From Chrysaora quinquecirrha (taxonomy: Eukaryota; Cnidaria; Scyphozoa; Semaeostomeae; Pelagiidae): 64,000 nucleotides of DNA. Made by a program: the position numbers and the translations under genes. Under the pieces are notes generated by a model, which was given only the letters and a program-made list of their open reading frames with translations, had not been told where the DNA came from and made no database searches. The DNA is taken from positions 313,777 through 377,776 of the forward strand of contig JACTAT010000200.1 of assembly GCA_014526335.1 (NCBI GenBank), read 5' to 3'. Shown here in pieces: positions 1 through 11,386 of the stretch (position 1 is the stretch's first letter; every line of letters begins with the position of its first letter).

Positions 1-1326
1 TGTTGCCAGAAGGTTTAAAGCTGCGCAAAGTACTATGCAGACTTTGAGACCAAACACTTATGCCATGAGACCCAGGGCAAGGGCTGTCCGTGCTGAAAAA
101 GTATGTTTCAACTGCAATCATTCAGGGCACATAGCTAAATACTGCAGAAAAGGCCAGTTTAATCCCTATAATCCTATGGTAAGGGAAAAATCTGCTTTAA
201 TTGTCAGCAGCCAGGGCATATTTCACCTTATTGCCCATTGAAAAAGAGTAGCATAGACAAGAATACTTTTATGCAGGGACAGTCAGAACAAAAGGATGTA
301 GTTTGTTATCGTTGTGGAGAAAAAGAACACATGGCAAGAAATTTTGAAGCAAACTTGCAGGGGAAGAGTGAAGCAGGTGAAACTCCTTCAGCAAGTGGTG
401 TGAAATCCAATGTTGGTTCTAAAACAAAGATCAGGTTATCTAGTGCTTCTCCAGTTGATAATAAAAAGACACCTGTAGTTGAAACTAAGATCAATGGGAA
501 TGAAATTATTTGTGTATTGGATACAGGAGCTTCAATCTCTTTGCTGTCTAAAGAGAAATGGGAATCTGATTTTTCTGATAAACAGCTTGTAGCTGCTGAA
601 ATTGTAGCCGAGACTGCAATAAACACACCAATGGGAGTTCTTGGAAAAATTACCCTTGGAGTCCAAGTGGCGGATAAAGAAAAGGAGCATGAGTTTTATG
701 TTGTTTAGGATTTGGGTTCAGAGGTAATTTTGGGTCTTGACTGGATGTCGGAAATGAAGGCGTCTGTCGATTTTAATGAACAGTTATTGAAGTTTACTGA
801 TGGTACAACTGAGCCTATATTATTACAAGTCATGGGGCTGCAAAATAGGATGATAGTTGTTTTGCAAGAAGATGTTGAAGTACCAGGCAGACATGAGATT
901 GTTAGGACAGCCTTTCTTAAAAATCCTTGTGTTTCAGAGTGCATTTTAGAGCCAAATTTTGACTTGATGGATAATGTTGTCATGGTAGCTAGGGCCTTGG
1001 TTAAGCCTATTCAGCAGACAGTTCCAGTTCAGAATATAAACCAAGGACAGCTCCCAATAAAGCTTCAGAAAGGTCAAACTGTAGGACAATTGCAAGGAAT
1101 AGAAATACACAGAGAAGACCCCGTGTTAATTTATGATGATGGTTCTGAAAAGTTTGATTTTGATTTAAGTCACTTGCCATCAGAACAGCAGGCAAAACTG
1201 AAGGAACTTTTCAAACAATATGAAAACATCTTTGCAAGGAATATCAGTGAACTGGGAACAACACTAAAAGCTGAGCATGTAATTGATACTGGAGGGAGCC
1301 ATCCGATTAAGCACCCAATGTGTTGA
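1..1326 (+). pseudogene. Ty3/gypsy gag zinc knuckles and aspartic protease (broken)
   Basis: This is the 5' part of a Ty3/gypsy retrotransposon that runs off the left window edge. Near 104-155 lies a CCHC zinc knuckle (CFNCNHSGHIAKYC). A second (CFNCQQPGHISPYC, near 196-237) is in another frame, so a frameshift lies between them. A third near 301-345 has lost its last Cys (CYRCGEKEHMARNF). Knuckles of this kind bind RNA in the nucleocapsid. The retropepsin follows: the active-site DTGA lies at 520-531 and the flap-distal ILGLDWM at about 727-747. An in-frame TAG at 706-708 cuts the protease. Open frame resumes to a TGA at 1324-1326, covering the protease-RT linker. Family assignment is secure from motif order. 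The copy cannot make an intact polyprotein. Confidence 0.85.
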
Positions 1327-2182
1327 GAAAGGAAGTTGACAAACAAGTATGAGAAATGCTCCATAGTGGAGTCATTAGGCCAAGTAAATCTACTTGGGCT
1401 AGTCCGATTGTGTTGGTGAAGAAGAAAGACGGGACATGGAGATTTTGTGTCAATTTCAGAAAGGTGAATGATGTTAATGTGAAGGACTCATTTCCTTTAC
1501 TGCAGATTAATGATTTGCTCGACACTTTGGCTGGCCAGAAATATTTCACGACGCTTGACTTGGCAAGTGGGTACTGGCAGGTGCCCATGGAAGAATCCAG
1601 TATTGAAAAGACAGCCTTTGTGATTCCAGGAGGCGGGCAGTTTGAATTTATCAAAATGGCATTTGGTCTCACTAACGCTGTGCCCACCTTTCAGCATCTG
1701 ATGTCAAATGTGTTGGCAGGCTTATTGAATAACAAATGTCTTTTTTATATTTATGATGTGCTAGTGGTTGGGAAAGATTTTGAAGAACATTTTGAGAATT
1801 TAAAGGAGGTGTTTCATGCAATTTCAAGTACAGGGTTGAGGTTATGTTCTTTCTAAAGCCTTCAAAATGTTCTTTTGCCAAGAAAAGTGTTAAGTTTCTT
1901 GGATTTGAAATTTCAGATCAAGGCTTGTTACCTGATGAAGAAATAACTTGTGTGATTCGTGATTATGTACCGCCAACAGATGAAACAAGTTTGAGAAGAT
2001 TTCTGGGTTTAGCATCTTATTACAGAAGATTTGTGTCTGGCTTTAGTGAGATTGCTACCCCATTGCATAGGTTGTTACAGAAGGGATCAAAGTTTTGTTG
2101 GACAGATGAATGTGATGCAGCCTTCAAGAGTTTGAAAACACAGCTAGTATCAAGTCCAATTTTAGGGTTTCCAAACGAATAA
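1327..2182 (+). pseudogene. Ty3/gypsy reverse transcriptase, truncated and mutated
   Basis: This continues the element at 1-1326 in two further frames (1356-1856 and 1844-2182). Fingers and palm are clear: WASPIVLVKKKDGTWRFCVN, then TTLDLASGYWQVP with the first catalytic Asp, then MAFGLTNAVPTFQ. The catalytic YxDD box reads YIYD at 1746-1757: the first of the two paired Asp is Tyr (codon 1752-1754), which should abolish polymerase activity. Thumb motifs (KPSKCSFAKKSVKFLGFEIS, RRFLGLASYYRRF) follow after a frame change near 1850. The sequence stops at ILGFPNE, just where the RNase H domain should begin; RNase H and the integrase N-terminus are absent. Inactive remnant. Confidence 0.88.
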
Positions 2183-2650
2183 GCAAAGCTTCACTCCCGG
2201 GAGATTTACAGTGGGGTTTTGGGAAAAAAATACCAAATTTATTGCTGACACTTTTGTTAATGTAACAGAACATCATTACTCGTCATTGCTGAGGATTTCA
2301 AAATGAAATGGGTTGATGACCCCCCTTAAAACACGCAAAGGAAGAATGAATAATTCTATTGTTTATACTATGAAATTGCATTTGTGAAAAGATTGAGCAT
2401 GAAGGATTTTGTGAAGTTTTAGATAACTTTTAAAAGGGACAGTTCCACTTCAAAATCGAGACTTCTTTTGCATTTTGTTCGTGAGATTCAGAGGCTGCTT
2501 TTCCTGGCTGATGACAAGCGGAAAGGCTAAAGATTAGCTCCCACTACCAAAAGCATCTGAAACTGAAATGAAAACATTTCCAGACCGAGAAAAAAATTGA
2601 ATTTTTAACCAAAACAAAGGAGAAAAAGGATTTGGATGGGGATCCAACAA
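2183..2650. other. Unassigned spacer replacing the RNase H region
   Basis: There is no open frame with recognisable RNase H or integrase zinc-binding motifs here, although the gypsy order demands them. The DNA is of ordinary complexity, with no clear boundary motif at the junction near 2182. It may be a deletion junction or an insertion of unrelated DNA. Confidence 0.4.
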
Positions 2651-3400
2651 AAAAGAAACACATTTCTAGTCTTAATCATAATATTAATTCTATACTTAAT
2701 GTTAATGTTAATTGTAATCTTAAAAACACAACTGTTTTCAAACTTGTAAACGTTTTGATATAAAATGCTCCTCAGTTTTTCCTCGGTGTTAATTATAATG
2801 TTAATCTTAATATTTGTCTTAAATTTAAACTTAATATAAGGACTAAACTTAAACTTAAATTATGCTTAATATTAAACTTACTCTTGTTCTTCAACTTGAA
2901 CTTAATCTTAATCTTTGTCTAAGTGTTGGTGTCATTCTTCAACTTTAAATGAAAATTAATCTTAATCTTAATCTGGATCATAATCTTTATCTTAATCTTA
3001 ACATTATCTTATTCTTCAATTTTGACTTAATATAACTCCTAGACCTAAACTCGGTCTGATAACTAATCTTGATATTAAACTTAGTTTTAACTTCAAATTT
3101 GAACTTAATATTAATCCTAGATATTATAATATTATATTAGTCTCAGTCTTAAATTTAAATCTTAAATACTTTGGTTTTATCTTAATCGTAATTTCATCTT
3201 AATCTAAATGTTCATGTTAATCTTAATCTTAATTCTAAGCTTAATCTTAATGTTAATTTGAGCCTTAATCTAATCTTAGTCAGAAAATTTAAACTTAAAA
3301 CAAGTCCTAAATCAAAACTTAAAATTATTGTTAATATTAAACTTAATCTTGATCTTAAGCTTAAGCTTAATATAAATCTTAGTGCTAGTGTTCGTCTTAG
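2651..3400. repeat. Degenerate AATCTT/TTAA-rich microsatellite
   Basis: A long, impure array dominated by AATCTT, TTAATC and AACTTA words runs across this interval. It opens a spurious Leu/Lys/Asn-rich frame from 3258 that joins directly to the integrase fragment downstream. The array sits inside the gypsy element between its RT and integrase remnants. Confidence 0.75.
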
Positions 3401-3827
3401 TCAGATTTTTTTCGGTCCAATTCCATCAGGAGAAGACTTGCTCACAATCATTGACACTTGCTCTCGATTTCCCGAGGTAGAAGTAGTCAAATCAACATCT
3501 GCATCAAGTACCTTTCCAAACTCGATCAAATATTTGGTACACATGGTTTTTCCTGTTAAATATGCGAGTGACAATGGTCCGCCTTTCAATGGACATGAAA
3601 TATCAACCTACATGACAAAGTGGGGAATAGAATTCAACACAACTACGGTATTATGGCCAAGAGGAAATGCCGAAGTTGAACCTTTTCACTGCCCAACGAA
3701 ATTGTTGCAAACTCCCAAGCTTGAAGGAAAAAACTGGAGAAAAGAATTGCACATATTCCTTCTCAACTATCGCACCACACCACATTGTACTACTAAAGTA
3801 GCACCAGCAGAGCTATTGTTGAACTGA
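3400..3827 (+). pseudogene. Ty3/gypsy integrase catalytic core
   Basis: The integrase catalytic domain (RNase H-fold strand transfer) is recognisable from FFGPIPSGEDLLTIIDTCSR, with the first Asp in IDTCSRF. The second Asp is in SDNGPPFNG and the Glu is in GNAEVEPF. NWRKELHIFLLNYRTTPH and APAELLLN close the core. All three acidic residues are present. The upstream zinc-binding HHCC domain is missing because the frame enters directly from the microsatellite at 2651-3400. Strand and family match the gag-pol remnant at 1-2182, so this is probably the same insertion. The core ends at a stop at 3825-3827. Confidence 0.85.
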
Positions 3828-4300
3828 TCTATAAGAATATGACTCTTATCTATTGAAGCAACACCAGAACCTTTGAATAAACATAGCACCCTAAAACAAA
3901 AAGAAGAAAGTAATGCTAAAGCTCAACTTTACTACGATAAACGACAAAATACAAAGGAATCTAACTTAAGGAAAGGAGACGTAGTAGTTGTAAAAAGACA
4001 GCAAAGTGATAAACTGATAAAAAAACAAGCAGATCTGATCCTAAACCATACAACGTTACCGAAATCAAAGGAACTAAGCTAGTTCCAACACGAGGAGGTC
4101 ACACAATATTTCAGAATAAGTCTTTCTTCAAAAGTTCAACACCAACGAGGATCACAATATATCCACTGATTCTCAAATCAAAGAGGAATCTGAAATTCAA
4201 AAGAATGCTGCGGAACATGAGCAGAATGATGAACCTGTTCACAGCTATCCACAAAGATCAAGACCAAGAACATTGTTTTATAGACAAGTACTTACTCATT
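3828..4300 (+). pseudogene. Ty3/gypsy integrase C-terminal region
   Basis: This is the post-core tail of the integrase. Short frames carry a Lys/Gln-rich linker (AQLYYDKRQN) and then a GDVVVVKRQQ strand typical of the C-terminal beta-barrel of gypsy integrases. After a frame change near 4070, a piece reads GTKLVPTRGGHTIFQNKSFF. The minus-strand gypsy copy at 30,508-30,972 has the same layout (KVGDIVLVRQQ, then NVSFFKK), which supports the call. Broken by stops and frame changes. Confidence 0.7.
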
Positions 4301-4362
4301 CAACTACTATCTTTATTATATTCTTTATTATATTCATGTTATGTTTAATCCAAGGAGAGAGA

Positions 4363-4786
4363 TGTTATGGACACCCTATGAACCCAACAATGGTCTATGT
4401 TATTTAACCTAGTTCTTAGTGTTGATTTATGTTTTGTGATAAAATGGACGTCTCTTCTCATCTCTGATCTTGCATCATTCTAAGAATATAACAAATTGGT
4501 TCTCTTGTTTTTTAACATATGAAATTATGCTGACATCACTTTATAATGCTTTACATCACTTTTTCAGTTATCATCAAGAACAATCAAATATGTACTTCAA
4601 AGACTTACAATTCGCCATAAACAATTTTATCTGTCTAAACAGTTTTCAAACTCTTGGCCTTAACTAACCAATGGTTGGATCAATGAACCCTTGCTGTAAC
4701 TTATCCCAGCAACAGATAACCCTCTAGTGCATGATATGCGCATAAACGTTGTGCACATGGTATATCTATCAATGAAATTCATTACA
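4363..4786 (+). repeat. Putative 3' LTR of the first gypsy element
   Basis: A purine tract (AAGGAGAGAGA, 4352-4362) lies directly before TGTTATGG at 4363, as a polypurine tract lies before a 3' LTR. A candidate end is ATTACA at 4781-4786, giving TG..CA termini and a length of about 424 bp. The matching 5' LTR would lie outside the window, so the right boundary is tentative. Confidence 0.45.
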
Positions 4787-5869
4787 GCATATTGTTGTGA
4801 AGATGAAATGTGAAAAATTATCTTTTTACTTACAAGACTGTATTTACATAGTTAGCATTATGGCAAAAATTTTAGTGGCCTTGATGATTGAAGCTACGGT
4901 TTCCAAATAAAAAAAATTTCGAAAGTGGGTTCCTTTTCTTTACTCACAAGAGTGCATGTACACAGTTAGAGTTATGAGAAAAATTTAGTGACCTTGAAGC
5001 TCCGGTTCCTGAAAAAAAACAATTTCTAAAGTGGAAACAACCTGTATATACGAATATAACCTACTGTCTGTAGCCTTTGGCTGCAACAATTCAATAAAAG
5101 TACTCGATTAATTTGCATAATTAAGTTTCAATCATATTTGATAGCCATAATTCAAAAGACACTTGATTGGTTTTAGATTTTCTCGTTTGTCGATACATTC
5201 CAGTTGCTTAGCACAGTAATTAATGATGTTGAAGTATAATACAAAAGTTGTTGGTCCTTGTCTGTGTGTCTCAAAATGGAGTCAATTAACAAACCTGTTT
5301 ATTGTGGCATTTCACTTACTTTCTGCATTCTGTTAATGATTCAGCATGTTTTAGAAATTATTTACTTCTTCTGCAACATTTGCAGGAAATTCATGGAAGC
5401 CACCATCCACTTGCAGACAGAAATTACGGATGGCACATAAAGTTATTAGTAATATGCAAGCATCATCAATACTTTATATGTCAGCAAATTTAGTGTTTGG
5501 AACCGTTCTTTTAAGAGACCAAATGCATGCTTGATTGTATTACTTGTTACAGAATGTTTGTAATTGAATGTTTTCTGGTCCTTTCTGAAAAAGCCCCTTG
5601 CTTAAATGAGGTTATTAATCATGTTAAGAATTGGTATATGGCTTAACACAAGACTGCTGCGTGGAAACTGATTTCTTTCATTTTCTGAAATATCTAGGAA
5701 TGATGATCATTAAATGATTTCATGTACTGATTAAATGATAGAACAGCTATTAATTATAAATTTAATAATATTATCAAGTATGCTTAGGTATAGATAAATT
5801 CTTAAATAGTCTACTAAGTTGCATTAGGACAAACATTTATAGAATTCTTGTATCTAAGTTTTATGGTCT

Positions 5870-6085
5870 TTAAGTTCTATGGTCTATTGTTTTTAATTTT
5901 AAATTTTTTTATTTTTTTTTCCTCTTTAAAATTGTTAGTTTCTGTACTCTTTAGCTTTAGCAATTTGTGTACTAGCATTAATTGTACTATTTTGCATAGT
6001 TTGTTGTAATTAATTTTATGTAAGTGCTATTACACCCCATAGTGGGTGAATAATATATGAAATGAAAATGAAAAAATGTACCAAG
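5870..6085 (+). repeat. LINE-like 3' tail with hairpin
   Basis: A T-rich untranslated stretch ends in a small hairpin (CACCC..GGGTG near 6034-6050) followed by ATGAAATGAAAATGAAAAA. A stem-loop plus short terminal repeats is a common 3' end of non-LTR retrotransposons. No reverse transcriptase lies directly upstream, so this would be a 5'-truncated copy. Suggestive only. Confidence 0.35.
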
Positions 6086-6559
6086 TAAATTAATTAGACT
6101 GCCAAAATTGAAGTTCTATGACAGTAAAATCTGAAACACCAGAAAAAACTTCAGCCATGTCAGTATAAAATCTTTCTGTCATGGTTTTAGTTCTTTGTCA
6201 GTTGTTGGCAGGGATGCCTGTCTGATATGCCTATCTAGCCACAGTTGTCATGGAGGAGAACAGACTCTGAACTACTAGCAACTACTTCTTACAACCTAAC
6301 AACATCTGATGTCAGCATAGCAACAGTTCGCCTCACTTCCCCAAAGGATTTTGTAAAATGAATGAGTTTCAAAATTCATTCTTTTGGTTTTTATCATTTG
6401 CACTTTTGAACGACATCAGATGTTTAATGTGGTATAAATTGTAATATTAAAAAACATAAATTGGCTAACATAAATCAGAAAAATTTTACGACTCGTTATA
6501 TTTTGATGACCATTGACCATCAACATCTTCAGACAAAAACAGGTGTCAGTTGATTATCC

Positions 6560-6740
6560 TATCTAAGTAATAAGTTAGTTTAGTTGTCAAGAAGTAAATT
6601 ATCTTGTAAAATAGTCAGCTTGTAAATTATTTTCTTACATAATACATTGAATAGTTAGTTACCTAATTAATCAGCTAGTTAACTGGTAAGTTATCTGTTT
6701 AAAATAGCTATTGAGTTAATTAGTTAGAAACTTGACTATT
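6560..6740. repeat. Degenerate TTAGTTAG-type simple repeat
   Basis: TAGTTAGT, TTAGTTAC and CAGCTAGTTAAC words recur over about 180 bp, with many interruptions. Confidence 0.45.
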
Positions 6741-8399
6741 TACCAGGCTATTTAATAGCAATCTATTCTCAACAAATCCTTCTCTTCTTTTCAGCTCAAT
6801 TATGCATGGAGTGTGAAGGACGCTTCACTGTTTAAAAGGTGGAGAGTGGTGAGATCATTGCTTTGGTAGGAGTGGATAGAGAGCTTTATCTTATATAGAG
6901 TTGCCATAGAAGGATTGCTCATCACATGCGTTGAGTTTCATAACCCAACAAATCCCATTAGGAGGCCACTGCCTGGCTGAATGTATCCTGAGGGGGTTCA
7001 ATAGATCTATATTTGTTATATATATCTTAGCCTCGTTAAAATTCAGAGATCTGCATCCTGCGAGAGTAGTAATCTATTCTCACTGAATCCTATTTTCTTT
7101 CTTTCAATTGGCTAAGATGTGGAGAGTCCTCCAGAAGCAGCAGTGCAAGACAGGTGAATACTAACACCATACTAACATTAAAGTAACATTAAAACAAGGG
7201 AAAGAATAGATGAAATCATATATAGCCATTTCAAATTGAATAGGAATATAAGAAATAGGGGCTTAAGGAGTAGGGATAAGAGAAAGCCTCATAGAGATAA
7301 GCCTGAAAGCCATAAAAACAATTTAACACATAGTAAGTTTAACCAATAAAAATTTGTCATGAACAAAACATCTTATACGACTGAAAAGTAGGCAAAGCAT
7401 TTACATTATAAAATATTATATTAAAACTAGCATTCCTAAGAATAAATGTATACAAGGACAATATATATGCCAGCTGAGAGAAAGCATCGTAATAGCAATC
7501 ATTTGTATAGGAATAAGCCAAACTAAAGGGAGAAATTTTAGTGGACTGGAAAATAGCCAGCCATTAATTCTGTTGACAAGGTATAAGTCTGAAACAGTTA
7601 TGAGTTTCCTATCTGCATCAACGGGACCAAGGCTAACAAATTCCTAAAGGATTAAAAGAAGTTACTCCTACTGATTGTTTACCCAAACTAAAAGTTTTTA
7701 ATGAATACAGATAGGAGATTTATGATACTATTCTTTACTAGTTAATAATTATAATTATTAATATAATAATTATATTATAACATAAGTATTAGAAGGGGTT
7801 GGAAGACCAAGGTCTATAAAACCCTGGTTGAGTACAGCTACTACAACTAATCTGCTCAAAATTCAAATTTAGAATTTCAATTTAGACTGTCATAAAATTT
7901 TTCAAAAGTCACCAGGCCCTTTGCATCAACAACATTAGCTGGAAAAAAGTTCAGTTCTTTAACAATACAATTCAATTCATTTATACTCAGCAACAAGATT
8001 ACAAATTAGTGTTTACTAATAATACAATGAGAGAAATTACACCATTTTTTATACAAAAATGATATTACATACAAGACTTTGGTGTCTAGGACACTGGAAG
8101 AACCAAAAATTGCTTTTCCAGCCCAGTGCCATATTCACATTTAATTGCTACATAACTGAATTGATATATTGTAGGTATAATAACAATAACAATTAACAAT
8201 TAATAATGATACCAATTTACTACAAAAGAAATGAAAAATAAGAGAAAAAAGAAAATAATAATTACAACAGTAATAAATGTAATAAAGGCAAAGAAAGAAG
8301 GAAAATAGGTTGGACACGGTAATGATAGTTTCATATATGGAGTCAATAGTAGATAAGAGTAGGCTACAATGTGCGGCTTTCATGTATTGAAGAATTTTG

Positions 8400-8690
8400 G
8401 AAAGCTCAGCTGACATTACATTACCATAGTTGTGTAGCATGTATTTATGAAAATGCTTGCCAAAAATCTTTTTAGAGACTTTCATTCTTATTCTGTGAGG
8501 TACATTATTCCAGATTTCAATGCTTTTTTTGTCTTAATTTTAAAGCATTTTTCCTTACATTAGTTCTGACTGAAGGAAAACAGAATAGATTTTGAGTAGC
8601 TTGATGAATCTTAAAATGGGTATATTTGAGGAAGCAAGCTGACATGGAGGTCATGAAAATCTTAGCGTTTTTCGTTGCAATATGTTTAAC
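8400..8690 (-). pseudogene. LINE reverse transcriptase C-terminal remnant
   Basis: Read on the minus strand, the motif VRTNVRKNALKLR is followed by a stop, then IEIWNNVPHRIR and FGKHFHKYML. This pattern (a basic NxRKxxxxxRG stretch, IWNxxP, then a hydrophobic-basic end) marks the extreme C-terminus of CR1/L2/Jockey-type ORF2 proteins. The catalytic RT core is missing. The remnant lies about 150 bp outside the left end of the large MULE-like element, which therefore landed next to old LINE DNA. Confidence 0.6.
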
Positions 8691-8826
8691 CTTGTTATTG
8701 ACAAAATCGGTGCTGGATAATGATTTATATGACAAGAAAGTCATGCTGTCATTCTGGAAACAACAATCATGCTTTTTGAAAAAAGAAATCTCAAAAAGAA
8801 ATAGGAAAGCTGCTAGAAATTCGATG

Positions 8827-8836
8827 CGGCCTAGTT
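8827..8836 (+). repeat. Left 10-bp target-site duplication CGGCCTAGTT
   Basis: Identical to 23633-23642 in the same orientation and directly adjacent to the inverted arm. Confidence 0.75.
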
Positions 8837-10540
8837 TGCCCGTTATCTGGACATGAACGTTCAGTGAATGTTCATCTGCACATTCGACGTAACTTTCATG
8901 AAAACGTTGTGTCGTTTTGAGAAGTCTATAGAAGATAACATACAAATCATACCTCAAATTGTATGGAAAGAACCAGTCATTAATGTATGTGAAATATCTA
9001 GTGGTTTTTGTTAGTGTGAGGAGAACTCAACCATAAAGATGTGCTTTTTTGCAATTTAGGCCCATGAAAAACATTCAAGCATTCGATGAACGACGTTTTC
9101 TTGAAAAAAATCTTTATTTCTCATCGGATCTTCGTCAAACTTGAGAATTATCTTTCTTTCATCAAGTTCTAGACGTTATATATTTTTTCAGATTTTTCAG
9201 AATTTTTCCCCATACTGAAGCTTTATAAGTGTGCCTTTCAAACGACATACCCTCAATAAAAATTAGAGTTTTTGAAATAATTCTACAAAATCTCACAAAT
9301 TAATGTATTTTATTGTAATCTCGACGTTATGAAGCATTAGAAAGTCATACCTACCACAACGCGAATGTTTTCGGCATTTTTCTGATGCCGTCCAGTACTG
9401 AAGCCTTATATTTTGAAAAACCTCAGACGACGTACCATCGAAAAAATTTTTGTTTCTCATCAGATTTTCATGAAACTTGAGAATTGCCTTTCTCTCAACA
9501 AGATCTAGACGTTATAAGTGTTTTCAGATTTCAATTTCCACTTTTCAAAATTTTTCCCATACTGAGGCCTTATAAGTGTGCCTTTCCAAGGACGTACCCT
9601 CGAAAAAATCAAGGGTTTTGCTTAGAATTCCACCAAATCTCTCAAATCGTTGTATTTTATTGAAATCTCGACGTTATGAAGCATTAGAAAGTCATACCTA
9701 CCATAGTGCCAATGTTTTCGGCATTTTTTGATGCCGTCCAGTACTGAAGCCTTATATTTTGAAAAACTGCAGACAACGTACCCTTGAAAAAATTTTTATT
9801 TCTCATTGGATTTTCGTGAAACTTGAGAAATACTTTTCTCTCATCAAGATCTAGACGTTATAAATGTTTTCAGATTTCAATTTCCACTTTTCAAAATTTT
9901 TCCCATACTGAGGCCTTATAAGTGTGCCTTTCCAAGGACGTACCCTCGAAAAAATCAAGGGTTTTGCTTAGAATTCCACCAAATCTCTCAAATCCTTGTA
10001 TTTTATTGAAATCTCGATGTTATGAAGCATTAGAAAGTGACGCTGACGCTGATGCTGACGTATTGCAAAAATTCTTCCCGAAAATCTGTCGTTTGCAGGT
10101 CGGTGTTCTGGTCAGGCCCCCTAACATGTGCACTGATTTTTACTTCAGAATTGCTGTCACTACTACTGTCACTATTACTCATGTCGTTAAGAGCCTCATC
10201 GTATGCAGGAACTTCTTTTCTCTTTCCAAACAATGTTTTCGGCATTTTTTTGATGCCGTCCAGTACTGAAGCCTTATATCTTGAAAAACTGCAGACGACG
10301 TACCCTTGAAAAAATTTTTATTTCTCATCGGATTTTCGTGAAACTTGAGAAATACTTTTCTCTCATCAAGATCTAGACGTTATATGTGTTTTCAGATTTC
10401 AATTTCCACTTTTCAAAATTTTTCTGTGTGCCTTTCCAAGAACGTTCTCTCAAAAAAATCGTATTTGTATCATCGGCTCTTCACTAATCTTGGGAAATAC
10501 CTCTTATCTTGTTCTACACCTTGTTAAGTTTTAGACAGTA
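8837..10540 (+). repeat. Left inverted arm with tandem ~357-bp units
   Basis: The outer ~240 bp match the outer right arm in inverse orientation. Then come about 3.5 tandem copies of a ~357-bp unit, at roughly 9075-9428, 9429-9785, 9786-10310 and 10311-10500. Each carries TTTCTCATCGGATTTTCGT, CTAGACGTTAT and GATGCCGTCCAGTACTGAAG. The third copy holds an insert from the Ulp1 gene (10038-10234). The right arm has only about 1.5 units. Short frames across the arms are not genes. Confidence 0.8.
10038..10234 (-). repeat. Copy of a Ulp1-gene segment inside the terminal repeat
   Basis: This interval is nearly identical to about 11706-11902 in the Ulp1 gene. I see two substitutions in the aligned body (CCCCCT versus CCCACT; TGATTTT versus TGAATTT). 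It encodes the same acidic/Ser stretch (NDMSNSDSSSDSNSE). In sister repeat units the place is held by about 17 bp (catacctaccatagtgc), so the copy replaced or displaced those bases. High identity implies a recent event or conversion. Confidence 0.8.
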
Positions 10541-11386
10541 TAGACAGTAGTGACGTGACACAATAAAGTGGTATGATTCAATTTTGATTTCTTAATTTCC
10601 CATCTAGATGTTTAACGTATACGGAAAACACTCATGCCATTTAATTACATTGGAATTTTCAATATTTGCAACAGTACAAACACCAAAGTATTAACTCGAT
10701 TTTAAAAATTTCAGCTCACCAGCTCCAGCAAATTGAAGTATTCAATTCTAATCGTTTTGCTCGGACTAACGCACAATGCAATATTAATATCATTCATAGA
10801 TTGCAGTGAAAAATCTAATTTAAGTAATCCACTGGTTGCATTAAGAACTACATAGTGTGTAACATTACCGCAAAGTTGAATATTACATTATCTTTACGTC
10901 TACAGCACGTATAAAATGATCCTCTCAGTTACAAGCACTATATAAAATATTTGTTATCTTTTTCACTACGTCGGAATTATATTTCCAAAAGATATCAAAG
11001 TAGAATAAGGTGCTTGAGTTCAAAGTTCTTTGATACTTGTGTGCTGCTAGGAGCCGGTCAAAAATGACGTCAAACAAATTTTGACTGATTTTGACCCTCG
11101 CTTTCCCCCTTGCCACGCACAGTAACTGAAAAATTGTCTCTGTACCCCCTACCCCTAGAAGGCGTGAAGTCAATTTTGAACGGCCCCCTAACATATTATT
11201 CTCAACTAATTCGAGAAGATAATTCACAAATGTAACAGAGTGTTAAACTAACATTCACCAGTACTACGCAAAATAGCTTCGTGGAATACCGTATCGGAGG
11301 GAATATTGGCACCATATAACTTTCCAGTTGCTTCCCTATAATTAAGCTTACATGTCTTCATTACAAAAAAAAAAATTGTCAGTTGC
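10541..11386. other. Subterminal spacer of the MULE-like element
   Basis: No protein family is recognised. One minus-strand frame at 10925-11227 (100 aa) lies downstream of the Ulp1 stop in the same orientation. It has no motif I can name and may be 3' untranslated sequence. Confidence 0.4.

Larger units (their letters stand above)
4787..8399. other. Non-coding, A+T-rich interval
   Basis: No protein family is recognisable here. Short frames such as 5258-5440 are Leu/Phe-rich and have no motif support. Two similar stretches near 6755-6860 and 7065-7140 (both starting AATCTATTCTCA) look like diverged copies of one repeat. Two further entries describe a LINE-like tail and a degenerate repeat inside it. 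Confidence 0.5.

Noticed and set aside
1..2182. Programmed ribosomal frameshift in gypsy gag-pol
   Set aside because: There are several breaks, an in-frame stop inside the protease and a dead RT box, so random decay explains them better.
9070..10500. Possible CRISPR-like array
   Set aside because: Units are ~357 bp, diverged, and without unique spacers; they are transposon arm repeats.
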